Notes: generated by a model not told the origin, from the sequence alone. Shown: positions 20,896 to 29,859, numbered from the stretch's first letter. The stretch: 64,000 bases of DNA from Nocardioides acrostichi (GCF_015319165.1 NZ_JADIVZ010000003.1:290356-354355), one strand, 5' to 3'. Translations and numbers: made by a program.

Positions 20896-20899
20896 GGTG

Positions 20900-21238
20900 T
20901 CAGGTGGCCTCGAGGTCGTAGGGTGGCAGTTCGCCCTCGGCGAGCGGCACGGTCTCGGGCTGGCGGCGGGGACGGATCTCCTCGTCGTCGTCCTCGTTCA
21001 TCGCCTCGATGATGTGCTTGCGCACGATCGCGCGGGGGTCGAGATCCCGCAGCTCGAGGTCGGCGTAGTCGGGGCCGAGTTCGGTGCGCAGCTCGTCGCG
21101 CGCCTGGTTGGCCATCCGCTTGGCCATCTTGGCCCACTGGCCCGCCTGACGGGCGAGCTCGGGCAGCTTGTCGGGCCCGAACACCATGATGGCGACCACC
21201 GCGATGACCGCGAACTCAGGCAGACCGATTCCGAACAC
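20900..21238 (-). CDS. tatB: Twin-arginine translocase subunit TatB
   Basis: This 112-residue protein has one N-terminal membrane helix (residues 2-20), the family hinge FGPDKLPELAR, an amphipathic helix and an acidic C-terminal tail, the architecture of TatB. TatB recruits folded Tat substrates with TatC. The GTG start follows a TAGGCT box by 6 nt on the minus strand. The stop codon lies at the edge of the 43-bp repeat block. tatA and tatC are not in the window. Confidence 0.92.
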   Translation of the reverse strand: MFGIGLPEFAVIAVVAIMVFGPDKLPELARQAGQWAKMAKRMANQARDELRTELGPDYADLELRDLDPRAIVRKHIIEAMNEDDDEEIRPRRQPETVPLAEGELPPYDLEAT

Positions 21239-21244
21239 GGGGCA

Positions 21245-21250
21245 AGCCTA
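21245..21250 (-). promoter_or_regulatory. -10 box TAGGCT for tatB
   Basis: On the minus strand TAGGCT is followed by six bases and the tatB GTG, giving a predicted leaderless transcript. Confidence 0.5.
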
Positions 21251-21318
21251 GAGGGGTACCCGCACGCCTCGGGCCAAGTCCGGCGACTTCACGGCTGATT
21301 CACACCTCGGCGGGCAGG

Positions 21319-22479
21319 TCAGCGACCCGCGGGGGAGATGCCGAGCTGCATGCCGGCCAGACCGCGCGAGCGGCCGGAGAGGCGGGCCGCGATGTCGGTG
21401 AGCACCCTCGCCGCCGGGGCCGTGGGGTCGGACTCGACGATCGGCTTGCCCGCGTCTCCTCCCTCACGCAGCGAGATGTCGAGCGGCACCTCGCCCAGCA
21501 CCTGCACGTCGTAGCCGAATCGCGACGACAGCGTGCCTGCGACGCGCGCGCCGCCGCCGGCGCCGAACACCTCGAGTCGGTGCTCCTTGCCCTCCGGCGT
21601 GCAGTGGGGGCAGGGCAGGTAGCTCATGTTCTCGATGACGCCGACGACCCGCTGGTGCATCATCGAGGCCATCGTGCCGGCGCGCTCGGCCACCTCGGCG
21701 GCGGCCTCCTGGGGCGTCGTCACGACGACGACCTCGGCGCCGGGCAGGTACTGCCCCAGCGAGATGGCGATGTCGCCGGTGCCCGGGGGCAGGTCGAGCA
21801 GCAGTGCGTCGAGGTCGCCCCAGTGCACGTCGGCGAGCATCTGGCGCAGGGCGCGGTCGAGCATCGGACCGCGCCAGGCCACGACCTGGTCGCGGCGGGG
21901 CTTGAGCATGCCGATCGAGATGACCGAGACGCCGGACGGCGTCGGCACCGGCATGATGAGATCCTCGACCTGGGTCGGCCGGGCGTCGGCGACACCGAGC
22001 ATGGCCGGCACCGAGTGGCCGTAGATGTCGGCATCGACGAGGCCGACCTTGAGGCCCTGCTCCGCCATCGCCATCGCGAGGTTCACGGTGACCGACGACT
22101 TGCCCACGCCGCCCTTGCCGGAGGCGATCGCGAAGACCTTGGTCAGCGAGCCGGGCTCGGCGAACGGGATGTCGCGTTGGGCCTGGCCGCCGGCCAGGTT
22201 GCCGCGCAGCTCCTGGCGCTGCCCGTCGGTCATGACGCCGAGCTCGAGCCGCACGTCGGTGACACCGTCGACCGCCGAGACCGCAGCCCGCACGTCGCGG
22301 TCGATGGTGTCCTTCAGCGGGCAACCGGCCACGGTCAGGAGCACCTTCACGTCGACGACGCCGGCCGGGTCGACCTCGACGGAGTCGACCATCCCCAGCT
22401 CGGTGATCGGTTGCTTGATCTCCGGGTCGTTGACGGTCGCCAGCGCGGCGTTGACCTGGTCCAGGACGGCACTGCTCAT
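21319..22479 (-). CDS. mrp: Mrp/ApbC-type iron-sulfur cluster carrier ATPase
   Basis: This 386-residue protein has an N-terminal DUF59/MIP18 domain (residues 1-90, with the conserved Cys in TVAGCPLKD) and a ParA-like P-loop NTPase domain with Walker A GKGGVGKSS (121-129), followed by the metal-binding CPHC motif typical of Mrp/ApbC. These proteins bind and transfer Fe-S clusters. The ATG is 8 nt after a TAGACT box that overlaps the stop codon (TAG) of the DUF1003 gene. The tatB-mrp-DUF1003-MgtE_N/CBS order is conserved in actinobacteria (Rv1224-Rv1232c region, from memory). Confidence 0.92.
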   Translation of the reverse strand: MSSAVLDQVNAALATVNDPEIKQPITELGMVDSVEVDPAGVVDVKVLLTVAGCPLKDTIDRDVRAAVSAVDGVTDVRLELGVMTDGQRQELRGNLAGGQAQRDIPFAEPGSLTKVFAIASGKGGVGKSSVTVNLAMAMAEQGLKVGLVDADIYGHSVPAMLGVADARPTQVEDLIMPVPTPSGVSVISIGMLKPRRDQVVAWRGPMLDRALRQMLADVHWGDLDALLLDLPPGTGDIAISLGQYLPGAEVVVVTTPQEAAAEVAERAGTMASMMHQRVVGVIENMSYLPCPHCTPEGKEHRLEVFGAGGGARVAGTLSSRFGYDVQVLGEVPLDISLREGGDAGKPIVESDPTAPAARVLTDIAARLSGRSRGLAGMQLGISPAGR

Positions 22480-22490
22480 GGGGACCGAGT

Positions 22491-23057
22491 CTAGGTGGCG
22501 GTCCCGTCTTCCTCCGAGTCGGAGGGGGCCTCGGCGGCCGACGCCCGCGAGTCCTCGATCTCGGCCAGCAGGGAGCGCAGCTCGGAGCGTACGAAGTCGC
22601 GGGTCGCGACCTCGCCCACCGCCATCCGGAGAGACGCCACCTCGCGGGCCAGGAACTCCATGTCGGCGTGTGCCCGGGCGTTGGCCTGACGGTCCTGCTC
22701 GGCGACGACCTTGTCGCGCTGCTCCTGCCGGTTCTGGGCGAGCAGGATGAGGGGCGCGGCGTAGGAGGCCTGCAGGCTCAGGATGAGGGTGAGGAAGATG
22801 TAGGGGTAGGAGTCGAAGCGCCAGCTCTGCGGTGCCAGGAGGTTCCACACGATCCACACACCGACGACGAGCGTCATCCAGAGCAGGAAGCTCGCGGTGC
22901 CCATGAACCGGGCGAACTGCTCCGCGAACACCCCGAAGTCGTCGGCGTCGAAGCGGGGGCGCTTCACGAGCGGACGGCGCTTGACCTCGGTCGGGGTGTC
23001 GAGCCGCGCACGGCGCTCGGAGCCCGAGGGGCGCGGGGTGCGCTGCCGCTCAGCCAC
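22491..23057 (-). CDS. DUF1003 membrane protein
   Basis: From GTG 23057 the protein has 188 residues: a basic N-terminal region, two adjacent membrane helices (SFLLWMTLVVGVWIVWNLL and YIFLTLILSLQASYAAPLIL) and a long C-terminal helical tail beginning QNRQEQRDKVVAEQDRQAN. This is the DUF1003 layout. The function is unknown. A longer frame reaches 23099, but GTG 23057 overlaps the upstream gene by only 8 bp and is preferred. It is probably cotranscribed with the MgtE-N/CBS gene, whose membrane-free sensor could act on this membrane partner. Confidence 0.8.
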   Translation of the reverse strand: MAERQRTPRPSGSERRARLDTPTEVKRRPLVKRPRFDADDFGVFAEQFARFMGTASFLLWMTLVVGVWIVWNLLAPQSWRFDSYPYIFLTLILSLQASYAAPLILLAQNRQEQRDKVVAEQDRQANARAHADMEFLAREVASLRMAVGEVATRDFVRSELRSLLAEIEDSRASAAEAPSDSEEDGTAT

Positions 23058-24321
23058 GGGGCACCGCCCGGCGCTGACGTCGTCCGCGCTCGCCGTCACG
23101 CCAGCCCTCGGGCAGCATGTGGTCGAGCAGGTCGTCGACCGTGACCGCCCCCAGAAGATGCCCGGCCTCGTCGAGCACCGGTGCGAGCACCAGGTTGTAG
23201 GTGGCGAGGTGAGCGGCGACGTCGTCGATGCTCATCTCGGGTCGCAGCGCCTCGAGCCGATCGTCGAGCGCGCCGGCGACCAGGGACGACGGCGGCTCCC
23301 GCAAGAGCCTTTGGATATGGGCGGCGCCGAGGAATCTGCCGGTGGGGGTCTCGAGCGGCTGGCGGCAGATGAAGACCTGCGAGGCCAGCGACGGCGTCAG
23401 GTCGGGATCGCGCACGTGGGCCAGGGCGTCGGCCACGGTCGCGTCGGGTCCGAGGATCACCGGCTCCGGGGTCATCATGGCGCCGGCGGTGTCCTCGACG
23501 TAGGACATCAGCCGCTTGACGTCCTCGGCCTCCTCGGGCTCCATGAGGTCGAGCAGCACCGTGGCGGTCTCGGGGGGCAGCTCGGCGATCAGGTCGGCGG
23601 CGTCGTCGGCCGACATCTCCTCGAGGACGTCGGCCGCACGCTCGCTCTCCAGCGCGGAGAGGATCTCGACCTGGTCGTCGTCGGAGAGCTCCTCCAGCAC
23701 GTCGGCGAGGCGCTCGTCGTCCAGCGCGGCGACGACGGCACTGCGCCGCTCGGGGGGCAGCTCGTGGATCATCGTGGCGGCGTCGGCCGGCTTCATCTCG
23801 TGGATCGCGTGCAGCAGGTTCGTCGCGCCCTGGGACTCGTCGCGATGCGTGAGGCCCTCGACGTCACGCCATTCCACGACGTGCGTCTGGCCGCGCCGGC
23901 GCAACCCCTTGCCGGGCTCGCGCACGGCGATGCGGGAGATGACCCAGTCGCGGTTGCGCGCCTGCTCCATGGCCACGTCGTAGACGGTGCCGGCCACCTC
24001 GCTGCTCGGGATGCGCACGGAGCGGTCGAGCATCTGTCCGATCACGAGCGTCTCGGTCGAGCGTTGCTCGAAGCGGCGCATGTTGAGCAGACCGGTGGTG
24101 TAGACCTGCCCGGCATCGATGTTGGTCACCCGCGTCATCGGCACGAACACTCGGCGGCGTCCGAACACCTCGCCGACCAGACCGAGAACCCGCGGCTGGT
24201 GCACCTCCGAGCGCACGGCCACGACGACGTCGCGGACCTTGCCGACCTGCTCGCCGGTGGGGTCGAAGATCGGCAGCCCGACGAGTCGTGCCACGAAGAC
24301 GCGGGAGGGGCTGGAGCTCAC
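23050..24321 (-). CDS. PRC-barrel / MgtE N-terminal / CBS domain protein without membrane domain
   Basis: This 423-residue protein has a PRC-barrel-like N-terminus (VARLVGLPIFDPTGEQVGKVRDVVV, and a second related stretch to about residue 150), an MgtE_N superhelix (about 170-275, LLHAIHEMKPADAATMIHELPPERR), then two CBS motifs to about residue 400. In MgtE transporters these domains sense Mg2+ and gate the channel. Here the membrane domain is absent, so it is more likely a regulator than a transporter. The GTG start is 6 nt from a TAGCGT box shared with the divergent gene at 24344. Confidence 0.85.
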   Translation of the reverse strand: MSSSPSRVFVARLVGLPIFDPTGEQVGKVRDVVVAVRSEVHQPRVLGLVGEVFGRRRVFVPMTRVTNIDAGQVYTTGLLNMRRFEQRSTETLVIGQMLDRSVRIPSSEVAGTVYDVAMEQARNRDWVISRIAVREPGKGLRRRGQTHVVEWRDVEGLTHRDESQGATNLLHAIHEMKPADAATMIHELPPERRSAVVAALDDERLADVLEELSDDDQVEILSALESERAADVLEEMSADDAADLIAELPPETATVLLDLMEPEEAEDVKRLMSYVEDTAGAMMTPEPVILGPDATVADALAHVRDPDLTPSLASQVFICRQPLETPTGRFLGAAHIQRLLREPPSSLVAGALDDRLEALRPEMSIDDVAAHLATYNLVLAPVLDEAGHLLGAVTVDDLLDHMLPEGWRDGERGRRQRRAVPRG

Positions 24322-24327
24322 GGGGTC

Positions 24328-24337
24328 ACGCTAGCGT
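24328..24337. promoter_or_regulatory. Palindromic ACGCTAGCGT: overlapping -10 boxes of two divergent leaderless genes
   Basis: TAGCGT is read on both strands and overlaps by TA. Six bases separate it from GTG 24344 on the plus strand and six from GTG 24321 on the minus strand. The two start codons are only 22 bp apart, so each -35 region would lie inside the other coding sequence. Confidence 0.6.
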
Positions 24338-24343
24338 GAGCGG

Positions 24344-25471
24344 GTGCAGAAGCCCGGACGTGTCGTGCTGCACGTGGGCCTCACCAAGACCGGCACCACG
24401 TGGCTCCAGGGCCTCTTGGCCGGGCAGCGCGAGCGACTGGTCGAGCACGGGGTGCGGTACCCGTACGTGCGCCCGGGCGCCCAGTTTGAGGGTGCGGTCG
24501 AGGTACGCGGCAGCGAGACGCGCTTCGGCCTGGACCCCGACCGGGTGCGGGGCACCTGGGCAGCGGTGTGCGGCCGCGCCCGTGAGGCGGCCGCGATGGG
24601 TGAGACGGTCCTGCTCAGCCACGAGGTGCTGGCGGGGGCGACGCCCGGTCAGGTGAGGTGGGCGCTGGAGCCGTTGGCCGGGCTCGACGTACGGGTGCTG
24701 GTGACCGCACGAGACCTGGGCCGGCAGGCGGTCGCGCACTGGCAGGAGCGCGTGAAGCTCGGTGACCCCCGCAGTTTCGCGGCTTTCGCCGACGAGGAAT
24801 TGCGCGCCGACACCGGGCCCGACCCGCGGGGCCTGGGCCCGGACGACGGTGGGGTGCGACCGCGGTTCTGGCACGGCCAGGATCTCGCCGACACCCTCGC
24901 CCGGTGGACCGGTCCGCTGGGCGCGGGCACGGGTGGTCTCGTCGTGTGCCCGGCGCCCGGTGCGCCGCGCGCCGAGCTGTGGCGAAGGTTCGCCACGGCG
25001 GCCGGGGTGCCGACCTCGGCGCTCGACCCCACCGCCGAGGTACCGGGCAACGCCTCCCTGGGCGCGGGGGAGGTCGCGCTGCTGCGAGAGGTCAACGCGC
25101 GGCTCGCCGACCGGCTCGATGCACGCACCTACCACGCGGTGGTCAAGCGGGGGTTCGCCGAGAACGACCTCGCGGCCCGGCGTGGTGCAGCGGGCTGGTC
25201 GGCGGTGATGACCCCGGCCGACCTCGGACCACTGCTCGGCGGGGCCACCCTCGGCTGGATCGAGGCGGTGCGTGCCGCCGGGCACCCGGTGCATGGTGAG
25301 GTCACCGACCTCGATCCCGTACTCGCCGAGCCGGGGGCGCCCGGGCCCGATGCCACCGTCCCGCCCGACCTCGATGTCGACGCGATCGTCGCCGATTTGC
25401 TGCGCCGCGCCGAGACGCACCGCGCACCCCCGCGCCGTCCGACCCTGCTCGACCGTCTCCGCAGACGCTGA
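24344..25471 (+). CDS. Sulfotransferase-like protein (paralog 1 of 3)
   Basis: This 375-residue protein begins with the 5'-phosphosulfate-binding loop of PAPS-dependent sulfotransferases (HVGLTKTGTTWLQ, loop near residues 12-20), and a 3'-phosphate-type stretch VLVTARDLGRQAVAHWQE follows near residue 125. No signal peptide is seen, so it would act in the cytoplasm on a glycan or lipid-linked acceptor. It resembles the proteins at 30103 and 36278 in length and order of motifs. The TGA stop is the first three bases of a 22-bp tandem repeat. Confidence 0.78.
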   Translation: MQKPGRVVLHVGLTKTGTTWLQGLLAGQRERLVEHGVRYPYVRPGAQFEGAVEVRGSETRFGLDPDRVRGTWAAVCGRAREAAAMGETVLLSHEVLAGATPGQVRWALEPLAGLDVRVLVTARDLGRQAVAHWQERVKLGDPRSFAAFADEELRADTGPDPRGLGPDDGGVRPRFWHGQDLADTLARWTGPLGAGTGGLVVCPAPGAPRAELWRRFATAAGVPTSALDPTAEVPGNASLGAGEVALLREVNARLADRLDARTYHAVVKRGFAENDLAARRGAAGWSAVMTPADLGPLLGGATLGWIEAVRAAGHPVHGEVTDLDPVLAEPGAPGPDATVPPDLDVDAIVADLLRRAETHRAPPRRPTLLDRLRRR

Positions 25472-25606
25472 CCTGCCACCAGTTTTCACCTGACCTGCCA
25501 CCAGTTTTCACCTGACCTGCCACATTTCGCGCGGGCAGAAAAACTCATGGCAGGTCGATCGAAAACTGGCGACGGGTCACGTGAAAACTAGCGACGGGTC
25601 AGCGCC
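25469..25606. repeat. 22-bp tandem repeats with inverted copies, starting on a stop codon
   Basis: Units beginning TGACCTGCCACCAGTTTTCA start at 25469, 25491 and 25513 (partial). The first TGA is the stop codon of the upstream gene. Further on, inverted relatives appear (ATGGCAGGTC near 25547, GAAAACTGGCGACGGGTCAC near 25561, GTGAAAACTAGCGACGGGTC near 25581), so the whole block can fold back. The same unit recurs inverted at 44675-44773. Confidence 0.9.
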
Positions 25607-25612
25607 TAGGGT
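25607..25612 (+). promoter_or_regulatory. -10 box TAGGGT for the glycosyltransferase gene
   Basis: TAGGGT ends 7 nt before ATG 25620 and directly abuts the repeat block. Confidence 0.45.
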
Positions 25613-25619
25613 GGGCATC

Positions 25620-26762
25620 ATGTTGGTGGCGGTCAGCACGGTGATGGACACGGTCGCTCACGTGCGCCGCTACGTCGAGGGCAACCTGGCCGGTGGCGTC
25701 GACCACGTGGTGGTGTTCCTCGACAAGCCCTCGGGCGAGGGTCAGGGCGAGGTGGCCGAGTACCTCGAGGCGCATCCGCGGGTCACGTGTGTGCGCGCGG
25801 GCGGGCAGTGGTGGGGTGGTCAGCGCCCGGACCAGCTCAACGTGCGCCAGTGCACCAACGCCGGTGTGGCCAAGCACGCCCTGGCCGCCACGGGTCACCC
25901 CGAGGCCTGGGTGTTGCACTGCGACGGCGACGAGATCGCTCGTGTCGACGTGGGTGTCCTCGACGCCGTACCCGCCGAGCAGGTCGCGGTGCGGCTGGCC
26001 ACCCGCGAGGCGGTGAGCCGTGGCGACTGGCCGGGGGAGCCGACGCTGTTCAAACGGGAGCTGGACGACGACGAGCTGGCGCTGCTCGAGGGGCTGGGTC
26101 TGCTCGGCACGGCCACGAACCAGGCCTACTTCCGTGGTCACGTGATGGGCAAGCAGGCCGGCCGGGCGGGCTCGCCCACGTGGCTGACGCTGCACAAGGT
26201 GGTCGACGAGGACCGTCAGCCCGTGGCGCCCTTCGAGCACCCGTCGCTCGAACTCTTCCACTACGAGTCGTACTCGGCCGACGACTTCGCCCGCAAGTGG
26301 ATCGCGATGGTGGCCTCCGGACCCCGCGCCAGCTACCGCTCCGACCGTCGCAGCGTCGCCGACACCCTGCGCGCGCTCATCTCGCGCGACCTGCCTGCCG
26401 ATGCGCTCGAGCGAGCGCTGCGGCGCTATTACGCCCGCTTCGTCGAGGAGGACGCCGCGGCCCTGCGCGACGTGGGTGTGCTCGTGGAGTGCGACCCCCT
26501 CCTCCCGCGAGATGCCGGAGGCGGTGGCCCGCTCGACGAGCAGACGACGAGCGCGCTCGGCGCTGCCATCGAGGAGTGGCGGGGCCAGGACAAGAAACAG
26601 CACTTCAACGGGGTCTCCGCGGCCAAACCCGCGGCCAAACCCGCGGCCAAACCCGGGGCCAGGCCGGGCAAGGGCGCCTCGGGGTCGGGCGACGGCGAGT
26701 CCGCCGGAGGCCGTCGAGAACGTGCGGGTCTGAGCGGAGCACTGCGCTCGCTTAGAGGCTGA
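25620..26762 (+). CDS. Family 2-type glycosyltransferase with Ala-Lys-Pro tail
   Basis: The protein of about 380 residues has an N-terminal nucleotide-sugar domain opening (VDHVVVFLDKPSGEGQGE) and a DxD-like metal site in WVLHCDGDEI, the pattern of cytoplasmic glycosyltransferases of the Glyco_tranf_2_4 type. The C-terminus contains three copies of AAKP followed by a Gly/Ser/Arg-rich tail. ATG 25620 is chosen because a TAGGGT box lies 7 nt upstream; earlier in-frame starts fall inside the repeat block. It sits between sulfotransferase-like and PLD-like genes, fitting synthesis of a decorated surface glycan. The acceptor is unknown. Confidence 0.7.
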   Translation: MLVAVSTVMDTVAHVRRYVEGNLAGGVDHVVVFLDKPSGEGQGEVAEYLEAHPRVTCVRAGGQWWGGQRPDQLNVRQCTNAGVAKHALAATGHPEAWVLHCDGDEIARVDVGVLDAVPAEQVAVRLATREAVSRGDWPGEPTLFKRELDDDELALLEGLGLLGTATNQAYFRGHVMGKQAGRAGSPTWLTLHKVVDEDRQPVAPFEHPSLELFHYESYSADDFARKWIAMVASGPRASYRSDRRSVADTLRALISRDLPADALERALRRYYARFVEEDAAALRDVGVLVECDPLLPRDAGGGGPLDEQTTSALGAAIEEWRGQDKKQHFNGVSAAKPAAKPAAKPGARPGKGASGSGDGESAGGRRERAGLSGALRSLRG

Positions 26763-26807
26763 ACCCGGGTCGGAACCCGGGTCGGAACCCGGGCCGAGCC
26801 CCGGGCG
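26760..26807. repeat. 12-bp tandem repeat directly after a stop codon
   Basis: GAACCCGGGTCG starts at 26761, 26773 and 26785, with a decayed fourth copy. Each unit contains the palindrome CCCGGG. The first G belongs to the TGA stop at 26760-26762. The rest of the gap to 26940 shows nothing else beyond a possible promoter. Confidence 0.85.
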
Positions 26808-26940
26808 CGACCTCGCCCGTCGGGGTGTCGTCGCTCGCGGAAGCGGGATCGATCGCCAGTGATGTGTACCATCGCGGACAGCCTGCCGGCCCATCTGGCG
26901 GGCTCGTGATCATCCGTCCCAGACACCTCGTGGAGTAGCT

Positions 26941-28293
26941 GTGCCCCTGGTCCGAAGGACGTCGTCCTGGCTCGTGAGCGCGGTGGTCCTGGCCGCCACT
27001 GTCAGTCTTGCCCCGGCTGACGCGGCGCCGATCGCCGTGACGGCCCACTCGCCCGTCAGCGCGACCGGCGCGGTCTCGACCGCCGATGCCAAGCCGACCT
27101 ACCGCGTCAAGGAAGGCATCACCTTCAACGCGGCCACCGGCAACAACGCCACGAAGCGGGCGATCCTCGATCACCTGCTCCAGATGATCTACCGGTCGCG
27201 GCCCAACAGCCTGATCAAGATCATGACGTGGAACTTCCTCGACCGCCAGGCCACCGACGCGCTGCTCAAGGCCGTCGACCGCGGCGTGCAGGTGCACATC
27301 CTGATGGACCAGGCCAACGACAGTGCTGCCGAGCCGAACGGCCCCTGGCGGCGGCTGCGGGCCGGCTTCCAGAAGCGCAACAAGGGCAAGAAGTGGGCCG
27401 ACAAGTCGATCGCCCGCACCTGCCAGAACTCCTGCCGTGGCCAAAGCGGTGCGGCGCACGCGAAGTTCTACCTCTTCCCCCGTGTGGGCGCCTCGAAGAA
27501 GGTGCTGGTGCAGGGCGGCGCCAACTTCACCAAGGCGGCGGCCTACAACCAGTGGAACGAGGTCTACACCTACGTCGGGCGCAGCGGCATCTACGACTTC
27601 GCCGACCACATCTTCGACCAGATGTGGAAGGACCAGCCGGTCGCGAACCCGTTCCAGCGCTTCAACGGCGGCCGGTACGGTCTCTACTTCTCGCCCAACT
27701 CCGGTGACGAGTTCAAGGGCGACCCCATTCAGAGCCTGCTCAGTCGCGTCAACTGCAAGCGCACGGTGAAGTCCGGGAACCGCTACCACCGCACGATCAT
27801 CCGGTCCTTCCCCGACGTCATCCGCGGCAAGCGCGGTCTGGCGCTCGCCCGGCTGTTGCGCGACCTCTGGGACCGCGGGTGCGACGTGCGAGTCGGCTAC
27901 ACCGTGATGGGCTACGACGTGCACGACCTGATGACCAAGCAGGGCAAGCGCGGCCCGGTTCCGATCCGGCACATGGTCCAGGACTTCGACGGTGACGGGA
28001 AGTTCGACAACTACTTCCACCTCAAGGTGCTCACGGTCAACGGCCGTGTCGGAGCCGACCCGACCGTCTACAAGGCGTTCAACGGATCCTCGAACTCCTC
28101 GGGTCTCTCCGGCGCCTCGGACGAGAACATCGGCACGTTCAAGGGCAAGGGCATCACCATGAAGTACCAGAACTTCATGGACCGCTGGTTCAACAACCCG
28201 CCGCCCAACGCCAACCCCAAGCCGACGACGGGCGCGAGCGACCCCCGCCTGGACCCCGACTTCGACCCCTACGAGTTCGTCGACATGGACTGA
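26941..28293 (+). CDS. Secreted phospholipase D-like protein
   Basis: This 450-residue protein has a signal peptide (residues 1 to about 29, ending ADAAP) and two PLD-type half-sites: AHAKFYLF (His173, Lys175) with a following asparagine-rich GGANFT, and YFHLKVLTVNG (His360, Lys362) followed by NGSSNSS. The HxK pairs are the catalytic residues of the superfamily, which cleaves or transfers phosphodiester bonds in lipids, teichoic-acid-like polymers or nucleic acid. It starts with GTG. The LicD-type gene 10 bp downstream suggests a phospho-decorated polymer as substrate. Confidence 0.82.
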   Translation: MPLVRRTSSWLVSAVVLAATVSLAPADAAPIAVTAHSPVSATGAVSTADAKPTYRVKEGITFNAATGNNATKRAILDHLLQMIYRSRPNSLIKIMTWNFLDRQATDALLKAVDRGVQVHILMDQANDSAAEPNGPWRRLRAGFQKRNKGKKWADKSIARTCQNSCRGQSGAAHAKFYLFPRVGASKKVLVQGGANFTKAAAYNQWNEVYTYVGRSGIYDFADHIFDQMWKDQPVANPFQRFNGGRYGLYFSPNSGDEFKGDPIQSLLSRVNCKRTVKSGNRYHRTIIRSFPDVIRGKRGLALARLLRDLWDRGCDVRVGYTVMGYDVHDLMTKQGKRGPVPIRHMVQDFDGDGKFDNYFHLKVLTVNGRVGADPTVYKAFNGSSNSSGLSGASDENIGTFKGKGITMKYQNFMDRWFNNPPPNANPKPTTGASDPRLDPDFDPYEFVDMD

Positions 28294-28302
28294 GGCCGGC
28301 CG

Positions 28303-29859
28303 ATGAGGTCGGTGCGTGTGCTCGATGTCGACGAGAGGGGGATCCGGCTCCTGGTGGCCGGACCCGACCGGGTCGTCGACGTCTGCTTCGACGGGCGGCG
28401 GATCTGGTCGTTCTGGGTGCGCCGTGACACCGAACGCGGTGCGATGCCCGGGCTCCGGGCCATCGCGTGGCCGGGTGTGACGCGTCAGCACCTGCGCGGT
28501 CGCAGCGCCGTGACCGTGCGAGAGCACGTGTCCGACCTCGACCTCTGGGCCGGCGAGGTCGTCTTCACCGACGACGACCGGCGGGTCGACTTCATCGACC
28601 GCCAGGGCAACCCGATCAGCCTGGACAAGTCGGGACGCTTCAGCCCGGAGTTCTCCCAGCGCACCGAGGCCGACCTCGACCCGCTGCTCGACGCGGTCGA
28701 GGCGCTGCTCGGCGTCTTGAACGCCGAGGGCGTGGCGGCCTTCCCGGCCTACGGCACGCTGCTGGGCGCCGTGCGAGAGGGCGAGTTCCTCGGGCACGAC
28801 TCCGACGCCGACCTGGGCTATGTGAGCCGCTTCAGCACCCCGGTCGACGCGATGCGCGAGTCGTTCCGCCTCCAGCGCGTCGTGGCCGCTCGGGGCTGGC
28901 GCACCTACCGCTACAGCGGCCTGGCCTTCCGGGTCTCGGTCGAGGAGGGCGACGGCAACACGCGCGGCCTCGACGTCTTCGGCGGCTTCTTCGACCACGG
29001 CCGCCTCTACCTCATGGGCGAGGTGGGTGCGCCCTTCCGACGCGAGTGGATCGAGCCGCTGGGCACCACCACCCTGGCCGGGCGCGAGCTCCCGGCCCCG
29101 GCCCGGCCGGAGAAGCTGCTCGAGGCGATGTACGGCCCGGGGTGGAAGGTGCCCGACCCCGCCTTCAAGTTCGAGACGCCGCCGCACACCGTCGAGCTGC
29201 TCAACCAGTGGTTCCGCGGCACGGCGCACGGCCGCCGCGACTGGGAGCGCCGCGCCGCGCTGCGACGTCGCAAGCCGCTACCTCAGGGCTCCTCGCCGCT
29301 GGCCCGGCACCTCAAGCGCGCCGAACCCGCGGGTGTGCACGTGCTCGACGTCGGCGCCGGCCGGGGGCGAGACGCCGTGTGGCTGGCCCGCCGCGGTCTC
29401 ACCACGACCGCCTACGACTACGTGCCGCGCGGCCTCGCCAAGGCGCAGCGCGCCGCTCAGCGACGCGAGCTGCCCTTGGCGGTGCGTGAGCTCAACCTGC
29501 TCGAGTGGCGTTCCGTGCTCAGCGAGGGCGCCCGTCTCTCCCGCATCGACGAGCCGCGCGTGATCCTCGCCCGGCACCTGCTCGATGCCACCGACGAGTT
29601 CGGACGCCAGTCGCTGGGGCGGTTCGCCTCGATGGCGCTGCGAGGCGGTGGCCGGCTCTACGTGGAGACCTGGACGGGTCGCGGCGGCGGCCCGGCCACC
29701 AAGGGGCTGGTGCCGGTGAGGCTGGCAGCAGTGGAGAAGATGGTGGCCCGGCACGGCGGCACGGTGCTGTCCGCCGAGGAGAAGCGCCCCGGCAAGAAGG
29801 GTGAAGGCACGGGGGGCAAAGGCGCCTCGAGAGGAAGGTTGGTGGCCCAGTGGACCTGA
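28303..29859 (+). CDS. LicD-like nucleotidyltransferase fused to a SAM methyltransferase
   Basis: This 518-residue protein has three parts. Residues 1 to about 120 form an unassigned beta-rich region. A LicD/nucleotidyltransferase-fold core (about 120-300) has YGTLLGAVREGEFLGHDSDADLGY, with acidic DxD at 168-170. A class I methyltransferase domain from about residue 345 has motif I LDVGAGRGRDAVW. LicD proteins add phosphocholine or related groups to surface glycans. The tail is Lys/Gly-rich. It overlaps the next small gene by 10 bp. Confidence 0.75.
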   Translation: MRSVRVLDVDERGIRLLVAGPDRVVDVCFDGRRIWSFWVRRDTERGAMPGLRAIAWPGVTRQHLRGRSAVTVREHVSDLDLWAGEVVFTDDDRRVDFIDRQGNPISLDKSGRFSPEFSQRTEADLDPLLDAVEALLGVLNAEGVAAFPAYGTLLGAVREGEFLGHDSDADLGYVSRFSTPVDAMRESFRLQRVVAARGWRTYRYSGLAFRVSVEEGDGNTRGLDVFGGFFDHGRLYLMGEVGAPFRREWIEPLGTTTLAGRELPAPARPEKLLEAMYGPGWKVPDPAFKFETPPHTVELLNQWFRGTAHGRRDWERRAALRRRKPLPQGSSPLARHLKRAEPAGVHVLDVGAGRGRDAVWLARRGLTTTAYDYVPRGLAKAQRAAQRRELPLAVRELNLLEWRSVLSEGARLSRIDEPRVILARHLLDATDEFGRQSLGRFASMALRGGGRLYVETWTGRGGGPATKGLVPVRLAAVEKMVARHGGTVLSAEEKRPGKKGEGTGGKGASRGRLVAQWT

